Position numbers and translations under genes: made by a program. Positions 1 to 5,198 of a stretch of DNA of 5,198 nucleotides are shown piece after piece. Origin of the DNA: Planctomycetaceae bacterium. Lineage in GTDB: Bacteria > Planctomycetota > Planctomycetia > Pirellulales > Pirellulaceae. Location: contig SLEY01000546.1 of the NCBI GenBank assembly GCA_007124535.1, forward strand, positions 1-5,198, read 5' to 3'. The notes under the pieces are model-generated. The model saw only the letters and a program-made list of their open reading frames with translations. It was not told the DNA's origin and made no database searches. How positions within the stretch are numbered: position 1 is the stretch's first letter; each line of letters begins with the position of its first letter.

Positions 1-759
1 GCCCCGAACGTGTTCAACATGCGGCTGCTGGGCGCCGAAGTGCGGTCGGTGACCAGCGGTTCCCGCACTTTGAGGGATGCGATCAACGAGGCGATGCGTG
101 ATTGGATGTCCAGCGTCGAGACCACGCATTATATTCTGGGGTCCACGGTGGGTCCGCATCCGTTTCCGACGATGGTCCGCGATTTCCAGTCGGTGATCGG
201 GCGCGAGACGCGCCGGCAGTGCCTGGAGCGGTTGGGCCGATTGCCGGATACGCTGGTGGCCTGTGTGGGCGGTGGCAGCAATGCCGCGGGGATGTTTTAC
301 CCCTTCGTAGCCGATTCCACGGTGCAGATGGTAGGCGTCGAGGCGGGGGGGCGCGGCGCTGAGGTGGGCGATCATGCGGCGCCGTTGAATTACGGGGCCC
401 CCGGAGTCCTGCACGGCAGTTTCAGTTTTGTGATGCAGGATCCGGACGGTCAGACCTGTCCGGCTCATTCGGTTTCGGCCGGTTTGGACTATCCGGGCGT
501 GGGTCCGGAGCATAGCGGCTGGAAGGAATCGGGTCGGGTCGAATACCTGACCTGTGATGACCAGCAGGCGCTGGAGGCTTTCGAGGCCCTGGCGGCATGC
601 GAGGGCATTCTGCCGGCTTTGGAATCCGCCCATGCCGTATGGCAGGCCATGCAATTGGCTGCCACGCGACCGGCGGATCAAGTGGTTTTGGTGTGTTTGT
701 CGGGACGCGGCGAGAAGGACGCAGCCGAGATTGCCCGGCTCCGCGGGATAGCGATGTGA
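1..759 (+). CDS. trpB: Tryptophan synthase beta chain, C-terminal two thirds (5' end outside window)
   Basis: This is the PLP-dependent beta subunit that condenses indole with L-serine to give L-tryptophan in the cytoplasm, working in an alpha2-beta2 complex with TrpA. The open frame runs from base 1 and gives 252 codons against about 400 for the family, so roughly the first 150 residues, including the PLP-binding lysine, are missing. Visible family marks are LLGAEV at 25-42, whose Glu (37-39) matches catalytic Glu109 of the Salmonella enzyme; VGPHPFPTMVRDFQ at 148-189; the PLP phosphate loop GGGSNA at 268-285; AGLDYPGVGPEH at 478-513; and the C-terminal SGRGEKD at 700-720. The last is SGRGDKD in the reference enzymes I know, so Asp is replaced by Glu here. 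The gene is directly followed by trpA, the usual order. Identity is secure; the start cannot be seen. Confidence 0.97.
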   Translation, partial: APNVFNMRLLGAEVRSVTSGSRTLRDAINEAMRDWMSSVETTHYILGSTVGPHPFPTMVRDFQSVIGRETRRQCLERLGRLPDTLVACVGGGSNAAGMFYPFVADSTVQMVGVEAGGRGAEVGDHAAPLNYGAPGVLHGSFSFVMQDPDGQTCPAHSVSAGLDYPGVGPEHSGWKESGRVEYLTCDDQQALEAFEALAACEGILPALESAHAVWQAMQLAATRPADQVVLVCLSGRGEKDAAEIARLRGIAM

Positions 760-764
760 GCGAA

Positions 765-1604
765 ATGTCTGTCATCGATCAAGTGTTTGCTGACCTACGA
801 GCCCAAGGGCGCAAGGCGTTGATGCCTTTCGTGACGGCGGGCGATCCGGATCTGGAGTTCACTTCGCACGTCCTTCGCACGCTGGACGGTCGGGGTTGCC
901 ATTTATGCGAACTGGGCATGCCGTACAGCGATCCGATCGCCGATGGCCCGGTGATTCAAGCTTCGTACACGCGGGCGCTGTCGGCCGGGATCCGGGTGCC
1001 GGACGTGCTGGACATGGTCCGGCGGACCGCGCCGGGGCTGGCGATGCCGATCGTGACGATGGTCAGTTATGCGATCCTCTACCGTCGCGGTTTGGCGGCG
1101 TATGTGTCGGAGGCCAAGTCGGCGGGAGTGCGGGGGGCGATTGTCCCGGATTTGCCCGTCGAGGAAGCGGACGAATTGGCGGCGATCTGCCGTGGCGAGG
1201 ATTTCAGTCTGATCCAGTTGGTCACCCCCACGACCCCGCCGGCGCGTGCCCGTCGGATTGCCGCCCAGTCCAGTGGCTTCCTGTATTTCGTGTCGGTGAC
1301 GGGCGTTACGGGCGAGCGGACGGAGTTGGCGCCGGATTTGGTGGACCAAGTCGGTTGGCTTCGGGGCGAGACGGATCTGCCGATCTGCATCGGGTTCGGG
1401 ATCAGCCGTCCGGAGCATATCCGCCGGCTGGCTTCGGTGGCGGACGGGCTGATCGTCGGTTCGGCTTTTGTGCGGCGGATGGCACGTGCGGCGGAGGCGT
1501 CGCGCGACGAGGTGTTGGGCGAATTGGGCGACTTTGCCGGCCAGTTGCTGGAAGCGCTCGGCGGTTCCTCGCAGGATATCGCGGCGGTTGCGGAGACGCC
1601 GTGA
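765..1604 (+). CDS. trpA: Tryptophan synthase alpha chain
   Basis: TrpA cleaves indole-3-glycerol phosphate to indole and glyceraldehyde 3-phosphate, and passes indole through a tunnel to TrpB. The 279-residue product is a TIM-barrel protein slightly longer than the usual 268 or so. Counting from ATG 765, the two catalytic acids fall at Glu49 (in CELGMPYSDP) and Asp60 (in PIADGPVIQ), the same numbers as in the Salmonella enzyme. Tyr102 also matches. Other marks are PDLPVEEA near 128-135, VTGVTGER near 178-185, and the phosphate-binding segments GFGIS (210-214) and GSAFV (232-236). An alternative GTG start at 756 overlaps the trpB stop as GTGA and has a GGGA at 745-748. It would add only three residues (MSE). 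The numbering agreement made me prefer 765, but the site is not certain. The 3' end overlaps the next gene by four bases. Confidence 0.97.
   Translation: MSVIDQVFADLRAQGRKALMPFVTAGDPDLEFTSHVLRTLDGRGCHLCELGMPYSDPIADGPVIQASYTRALSAGIRVPDVLDMVRRTAPGLAMPIVTMVSYAILYRRGLAAYVSEAKSAGVRGAIVPDLPVEEADELAAICRGEDFSLIQLVTPTTPPARARRIAAQSSGFLYFVSVTGVTGERTELAPDLVDQVGWLRGETDLPICIGFGISRPEHIRRLASVADGLIVGSAFVRRMARAAEASRDEVLGELGDFAGQLLEALGGSSQDIAAVAETP
1592..1595 (+). promoter_or_regulatory. Ribosome-binding site of the glycosyltransferase gene
   Basis: GGAG lies inside the last codons of trpA, five bases before the GTG at 1601. It supports that GTG as the true start, even though it overlaps the trpA stop codon. 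Translation of the glycosyltransferase is therefore probably coupled to that of trpA. Confidence 0.6.
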
Positions 1605-2737
1605 GCCGGCCGCCCCGCGTCCTGGTGCTGTGCGAGTATCCTTCGCTGCACGGCGGCGAGCGTTCGTTGTTGGCGATGTTGGATCAGCCGGTTTTCCGGG
1701 CGTTGGATATCCACTGGGCGGGGCCGCCCGGCGCCCTGGCGGTTGCGGTACGGAGTCGGGGAAGGAGCTACCTGCCCGTGTCTTGGCACGATCCGGCCGG
1801 TCGGCGGTGGCCCCTGGACCGCTGCCGTCTCCAGCTGGATCAATTGATTTCGCGGCTCCGACCGGCCTTGATCCACGCCAACAGTCTGGCGATGAGTCGT
1901 TTGAGCGGGCCGGTGGTCCGGGCCCGGGGCATTCCCGGTCTTGGCCATCTGCGGGACATCCTGCGGGTGAACCGGCGCGTGCGGAGTGACTTGGGTGATC
2001 ACCCGCGTCTGCTGGCGGTTTCTCAAGCGACGCGACATTGGTATGTGGCGGCCGGCCTGGATCCGGGTCGGGTACGTGTGTTGTACAACGGGGTGGATGT
2101 GCAGACGTTTCGACCCCGCCCGCCCACCGGTTGGTTGCATCGCGAATTGGGTCTGCCGGCTCGGAGCCGGGCGGTGGCCGCGATCGGTCAGCTGGGGATG
2201 CGGAAGGGGCTGGACGTGTACTTGGCGGCGGCGGCCCGGGTGGCCCCGCGTCTTCCCGAGGTGCATTTCTTGCTGGCCGGCGCCCGCTATTCGGGCAAGC
2301 AGGAGGCCCTCGACTTTGAAGTCCGCTTGCGGGAGCGTGCCCGTCGAGGTCCCCTGGCCGGTCGCTGCCATTTCCTGGGCGTGCGGGACGACGTGCCCCG
2401 GCTGCTGAACGAGCTGACGCTGCTGGTGCATGCCGCCCGCCAGGAACCATTGGGGCGGGTGCTGCTGGAGGCGGCGGCGTCCGGCCTGGCGGTGATCGCC
2501 ACGGACGTCGGAGGGACGCGCGAGATCTTTCCTCCGCAACGGCACGCCGCCCGCCTGCTGCCCCCGGACGATCCGAACCGCTTGGCGGCGGCCATGATCG
2601 ATTTGCTGGGCGACCCCGCCGCCCGCCAGCGAATGGGATGGAACGCTCGCCGGCGAATCGTGGCGGCTTTCCAAGCGGAACACGCCGCCCGCCACCTGTG
2701 GCAGCATTACCAACAGCTCTGCCCGCAACTGGCATGA
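1601..2737 (+). CDS. GT4-type glycosyltransferase (GT-B fold)
   Basis: The 378-residue product looks like a retaining glycosyltransferase of the GT4 (glycosyl transferases group 1) type. These transfer a sugar from a nucleotide donor to a lipid or polysaccharide acceptor at the cytoplasmic side of the membrane. The N-terminal Rossmann half has VLVLCEYPSLHGGERSLL with the GGE motif at 18-20 and HANS near 92-95. The linker region carries LYNGVD at 161-166. The C-terminal half has the phosphate-contacting G-x-RKG at 199-203 and the E-x7-E donor motif at Glu282 and Glu290, followed by ATDVGGTREIF. There is no signal peptide or clear membrane segment. The GTG start overlaps the trpA stop by four bases (GTGA). 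The third-position bias changes from G-rich to C-rich towards the 3' end. Donor and acceptor cannot be told from sequence; cell-surface glycan assembly is an inference from the family. Confidence 0.92.
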   Translation: MSRPPRVLVLCEYPSLHGGERSLLAMLDQPVFRALDIHWAGPPGALAVAVRSRGRSYLPVSWHDPAGRRWPLDRCRLQLDQLISRLRPALIHANSLAMSRLSGPVVRARGIPGLGHLRDILRVNRRVRSDLGDHPRLLAVSQATRHWYVAAGLDPGRVRVLYNGVDVQTFRPRPPTGWLHRELGLPARSRAVAAIGQLGMRKGLDVYLAAAARVAPRLPEVHFLLAGARYSGKQEALDFEVRLRERARRGPLAGRCHFLGVRDDVPRLLNELTLLVHAARQEPLGRVLLEAAASGLAVIATDVGGTREIFPPQRHAARLLPPDDPNRLAAAMIDLLGDPAARQRMGWNARRRIVAAFQAEHAARHLWQHYQQLCPQLA

Positions 2738-2857
2738 GTTCGCCTCACACTGCCGCCCGGGGCCGGTGGCCGGAGTGCGCGGTAGCTTCCCGGGCTCCGA
2801 GCTGATAGACTGTCGGGTGTGTTTTCAGGAGTTTAGCATCTGCCAAGGGGAGACAGC
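2738..2857 (+). promoter_or_regulatory. Intergenic leader, probable start of a second transcription unit
   Basis: This 120-base gap has no plausible gene. It separates the trp-glycosyltransferase operon from the secreted-protein genes. A weak -10-like TAGCAT occurs at 2833-2838 without a convincing -35 partner. CGGAG at 2771-2775 can pair with CTCCG at 2795-2799, but the loop is long and no T run follows, so it is not a good terminator. The promoter is inferred from the gap and the strong ribosome-binding site at its end, not from a recognised consensus. Confidence 0.3.
2846..2852 (+). promoter_or_regulatory. Strong Shine-Dalgarno sequence before the signal-peptide start at 2858
   Basis: AGGGGAG is placed five bases before ATG 2858. 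It is one of the two best ribosome-binding sites in the window and decides the start. The signal-peptide frame beginning at 2858 is the natural beginning of the propeller gene, although the propeller body is read in another frame. Confidence 0.75.
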
Positions 2858-2945
2858 ATGTTGCTGACCAGGTGGAACACCGTTTTGTTGCTATTTGGGG
2901 CGGCCGGGTTGCTTGCCGTTTGGGGGGGAACCTTGTCGAGCGAGC
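2858..2945 (+). pseudogene. Detached signal-peptide start of the PQQ-propeller gene (frameshifted)
   Basis: From ATG 2858 the frame reads a short n-region (MLLTRWN), a hydrophobic core (TVLLLFGAAGLLAVW) and a small-residue segment, which is a typical Sec signal peptide. Beyond this the same frame turns into arginine- and glycine-rich sequence of shadow type and ends at 3211. The real mature protein continues in the frame one base ahead, from about 2929. The run of seven Gs at 2922-2928 is the obvious slip point. With six Gs the signal peptide would read straight into the propeller body as AVWGEPCRASMESAVAG. The coordinates here cover the part before the first ATG of the body frame. Either the gene is truly frameshifted or the base count in the G run is wrong. 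Confidence 0.65.
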
Positions 2946-3671
2946 ATGGAATCTGCGGTGGCAGGGGAATCCGGTTCGCAGGACTGGCCGATGTGGCGTT
3001 ACGATGCCGGCCGCAGCGCGAGCGTGCCGCAGGAGTTGGCCGATTCGCTGCATCTGCAATGGGTGCGCCGGTTGCCGCCCCCGCGGCGGGCCTGGCCGGA
3101 GCAACACGACGACGGCGACAAACTGGCCTTCGACCGCGTGTACGAACCGGTGGCGGCGGAGGGCCGGTTGTTTGTGCCGTCGATGGTGACAGACCGCGTG
3201 ACGGCTTATGATCTGGCGACGGGCGAGTTTCAATGGGATTTTGCGACCGGCGGTCCGGTGCGCTTGGCGCCGGCTTATAGCCAGGGGCGGCTGTACGTGG
3301 CTTCGGACGACGGGTATCTGGTTTGTCTGGCGGCTTCCACGGGCGAGCAGATTTGGCGTTTCCGCGCGGCGCCGGGCGAGCGGATGGTCTTGGGGAACGA
3401 GCGGCTGATCAGCATGTGGCCGGTGCGCGGCGGCCCGGTGGTGCATGAGGGGATCGTGTATCTGGCGGCCGGCATTTGGCCTTTCGAAGGGGTTTATGTC
3501 TACGCGCTGGATGCGGAGACCGCGGAAGTGATCTGGGAGCATTCGGGAGTCGGCGAGTACGCCGTGGACGCCTACGGAGGCGATGCCCGCTCGTTCAGCA
3601 CTTTGGCGCCGCAAGGCTATCTGGCCGTCGCTGGAGACCGCTGCGGTCTGGAAACCCGACTGGAAGAATAG
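2946..3671 (+). CDS. PQQ-like beta-propeller protein body, C-terminally truncated, likely a broken gene
   Basis: The frame encodes the mature part of a planctomycete-type secreted PQQ-like (outer-membrane-assembly-type) beta-propeller. After a short linker comes the entry motif DWPMWRYDAGRSASVP, then LHLQWVRRLPPP. Blades follow with the repeat signature A-x-D-x-x-T-G-x-x-x-W: AYDLATGEFQW at 3204-3236, CLAASTGEQIW at 3324-3356 and a weaker ALDAETAEVIW at 3504-3536. RLISMWPVRGGPVVHEG and GIWPFEGV lie around them. It ends after FSTLAPQGYLAVAGDR with a nine-residue unrelated tail. Relatives I remember continue with further blades, so about 241 codons is short. The ATG at 2946 has no good ribosome-binding site. 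The natural start is the signal peptide at 2858 in another frame. Function is unknown; such propellers usually act outside the cytoplasm as binding or scaffold proteins. The two lesions suggest a pseudogene, with sequencing or assembly error as the alternative. Confidence 0.75.
   Translation: MESAVAGESGSQDWPMWRYDAGRSASVPQELADSLHLQWVRRLPPPRRAWPEQHDDGDKLAFDRVYEPVAAEGRLFVPSMVTDRVTAYDLATGEFQWDFATGGPVRLAPAYSQGRLYVASDDGYLVCLAASTGEQIWRFRAAPGERMVLGNERLISMWPVRGGPVVHEGIVYLAAGIWPFEGVYVYALDAETAEVIWEHSGVGEYAVDAYGGDARSFSTLAPQGYLAVAGDRCGLETRLEE
3635..3649 (+). repeat. Perfect 15-base palindrome at the point where propeller homology ends
   Basis: AGACCGC and GCGGTCT are exact inverted copies around a single T at 3642. 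The site lies directly after the codons for the last family-like residues (YLAVAGDR). With a one-base centre it is unlikely to work as a transcription terminator. It could mark a deletion junction or be chance in GC-rich DNA. Confidence 0.4.
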
Positions 3672-3675
3672 GAGG
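3670..3675 (+). promoter_or_regulatory. Shine-Dalgarno sequence overlapping the stop of the propeller gene
   Basis: AGGAGG is a full match to the consensus and shares its first two bases with the TAG stop at 3669-3671. It lies six bases before ATG 3682 and nine before ATG 3685, so either could be used. The layout implies that the downstream gene is co-transcribed with the propeller remnant. Confidence 0.8.
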
Positions 3676-3681
3676 CCTATC

Positions 3682-5198
3682 ATGATGCCGGCGGAATCAC
3701 GCGGGAGACGGTTATTGGCGGTGTGGTTGGGTGGGGCGCTGCTGTTCGCGGGGCTGGTTCGGTCCGGGACCGGCCGGGCGGATCCGCCGCCGGTGGCCCC
3801 CTCGGCGGACGCGCGTTTTCTGGAGGCGGTCCAGGCCTTTGCGGACGCCCTGATCGAACATGGCCGGGACCGCTACGGCTCCGTGCCTTCGCCCATGTAC
3901 GCGGCCGATCTGGACCTGGCCACCCTGCAGCTTCCCGAGCAACGCCCTCCGGCGCCGCCGGGCGCCGACGAATACGCGCAGCAGCGCTACTCCTTCGGCG
4001 GGTCGAATCTGATGTGGGATATCCTGACGTTGCGGGCTCAATATCGGTTGTCGGAGGTGACCGGCCAGCCGGTCTATGCCCGGGCGGCGGATGCGTACCT
4101 GCGGTTTTTCAGCCAGCATTGCCCGAGCCCGACCACCGGGCTGTTTCCCTGGGGCCAGCATGCGTTTTGGCAATTGCGCAGCGAGGAGGATCCCGACCGG
4201 CTCGGCGATCAGCCTTGGCGATGGTACGGAGCCGCGGGAGGGGGCGGGGCTCACGAATTCGAATCCTTCACCCCACCCTGGCGTGAAATGGAGGATTTCG
4301 CCCCCGAAGTCATCCTGGCCTTTGCCCAGGGCATTTTCGACTGGCACATCAAGTGCGAAGAAACCTTCTTCTTCAATCGACACGGCGTGCTGTTCGATCG
4401 CCGCAACCCGGATCAGCGGCCGCCCTTCCCGCCCGCCATCGGAGCCCGAGACATGGCCTGGGAACGGCATGCCGGCCTGTATATGTACACATTTGCCTTC
4501 GCCTACCAGATGACGGGCGATGCCAAATACCTGGATTGGGCGCGCGGCCTGTCCGATCTGTACTGGAACGTCCGCGATCCGGAAACCGACAAGACCTGGC
4601 GGAGCATCTGGATGGATGCGGATGGCCAATTGATTCCCGATCCCCGCCATACGACGCGAAACGTCCTGACCCAACAGCCGTATTGGAAACTGAAAGCCTA
4701 CCGGCTGGCGCCCGAAACCGAACCGGCTCAGGTGCTGCGTGACCGGGCGCTGGCCTACCTGCGGGCCTACTGCCGGACGATCGGCCCGGACTCGGGCCAG
4801 CGGACTTGGGACAGCGCCAATGCCCAGGCGGTACAAGGACAGATGATCGCTTTGGCTTACAAGGTCTCGGGTGAGGAGCGCTTCCGCGACTGGTTGACCC
4901 GATGGAGCCAGGCGGCCTTCGACCATCGCCCCCACGCCCGCGAATCCGGCGAGTGGCCGTTGATGCCGGGCAATTATGCCAACGTCCTGGTCGGGCTGAT
5001 CCAATCGCACGTGACCACCGGCAACGCAATGTTCCTGGACCAGGCGGCCGAATTGGCCGACGAGGCCCTGGCGCTGTTCCAGCACGAGAGCGGGCTGCTC
5101 CGCGCGGCGGTGACGATTCGGGCAAAGGACGGTCAAATTCGCGTCGAAAACTACGACTACTACAACAATCACACGGGCGTGCAAAAATTGGTCTACGC
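3682..5198 (+). CDS. Secreted (alpha/alpha) toroid-type protein, putative carbohydrate-active enzyme (3' end outside window)
   Basis: The frame is open from ATG 3682 to the end of the window, giving 505 full codons with no stop. A signal peptide is clear: basic ESRGRR, hydrophobic LLAVWLGGALLFAGLV (11-26), then a likely cleavage after GRA (33). The mature protein is rich in Trp, Tyr and His. It shows helical-hairpin repeats with a TG turn followed by aromatic and Ala-rich helix: TGQPVYARAADAYL (127-140), TGDAKYLDWARGL (278-290), SGEERFRDWL (396-405) and TGNAMFLDQAAEL (446-458). This is typical of six-hairpin (alpha/alpha) barrels of glycoside hydrolases and polysaccharide lyases. Possible functional segments are FPWGQHAFW (155-163), HEFESFTPPW (191-200), RDMAWERHAG (256-265) and NYDYYNNHTG (490-499). 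I cannot assign a family or catalytic residues. The location outside the cytoplasm is well supported; a sugar-degrading role is inference. Confidence 0.85.
   Translation, partial: MMPAESRGRRLLAVWLGGALLFAGLVRSGTGRADPPPVAPSADARFLEAVQAFADALIEHGRDRYGSVPSPMYAADLDLATLQLPEQRPPAPPGADEYAQQRYSFGGSNLMWDILTLRAQYRLSEVTGQPVYARAADAYLRFFSQHCPSPTTGLFPWGQHAFWQLRSEEDPDRLGDQPWRWYGAAGGGGAHEFESFTPPWREMEDFAPEVILAFAQGIFDWHIKCEETFFFNRHGVLFDRRNPDQRPPFPPAIGARDMAWERHAGLYMYTFAFAYQMTGDAKYLDWARGLSDLYWNVRDPETDKTWRSIWMDADGQLIPDPRHTTRNVLTQQPYWKLKAYRLAPETEPAQVLRDRALAYLRAYCRTIGPDSGQRTWDSANAQAVQGQMIALAYKVSGEERFRDWLTRWSQAAFDHRPHARESGEWPLMPGNYANVLVGLIQSHVTTGNAMFLDQAAELADEALALFQHESGLLRAAVTIRAKDGQIRVENYDYYNNHTGVQKLVY

Noticed and set aside
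10..12. GTG at 10 as a start codon for the trpB part
   Set aside because: Homology continues upstream to base 1, and the family needs about 150 more N-terminal residues, so this is an internal valine.
903..2735. Long antisense open frames of 610 and 549 codons opposite trpA and the glycosyltransferase
   Set aside because: They are Pro/Arg/Gly-rich shadows of high-GC coding DNA with no recognisable motif, and the + strand genes here are secure.
2771..2799. Possible terminator hairpin (CGGAG with CTCCG) after the glycosyltransferase gene
   Set aside because: The stem is only five pairs, the loop is 19 bases and no T run follows.
2895..2945. TTG start at 2895 for the propeller body frame
   Set aside because: The added residues are the out-of-frame reading of the signal-peptide region and there is no ribosome-binding site. 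The SD-supported ATG at 2858 is the natural start.
3723..4742. Several shorter + strand open frames in other phases over the toroid gene
   Set aside because: They lie within the continuous frame from 3682 and have shadow-type composition and no start signals.
3712..5184. A 490-codon antisense open frame opposite the toroid gene
   Set aside because: The + strand frame has a full Shine-Dalgarno sequence, a signal peptide and patterned helical repeats. The antisense product has none of these.

Overview
The window is a GC-rich bacterial stretch in which every supported gene lies on the + strand. It suggests a member of the Planctomycetes. The pointers are a TrpA with the CELGMPYSDPIADGPVIQ-type active-site segment, a secreted protein of the WRYDAGRS / PQQ-propeller type seen in large numbers in that phylum, and high GC. 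This placement is inferred from remembered family features, not from a search.

Region 1 (1-2737) is a tightly packed operon. It starts inside trpB, the tryptophan synthase beta chain, whose 5' part lies outside the window. trpA (alpha chain) follows at 765-1604, or from the GTG at 756. A GT4-type glycosyltransferase then starts at a GTG (1601) that overlaps the trpA stop by four bases. The first two genes make the last two steps of tryptophan synthesis. The third has no obvious biochemical link to them but is translationally coupled to trpA.

Region 2 (2738-2857) is a 120-base gap with no gene and no convincing terminator. It ends in a strong Shine-Dalgarno sequence, so a second transcription unit probably begins here.

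Region 3 (2858-3671) is a damaged gene. A well-initiated signal peptide lies in one frame. It is followed, one frame over, by a PQQ-like beta-propeller body that stops after about 240 codons, where relatives as I remember them continue. A run of seven Gs at 2922-2928 is the likely frameshift site. A 15-base palindrome at 3635-3649 sits where family resemblance ends.

Region 4 (3682 to the window end) is a secreted protein of probable (alpha/alpha) toroid fold. It has no stop inside the window, and its ribosome-binding site overlaps the stop codon of the broken gene. Its catalytic family could not be assigned; a carbohydrate-active role is the best guess.

I see no RNA genes, insertion sequences or CRISPR arrays. 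No previously undescribed system is evident. The most interesting points are the doubly damaged propeller gene and the glycosyltransferase locked into the trp operon.
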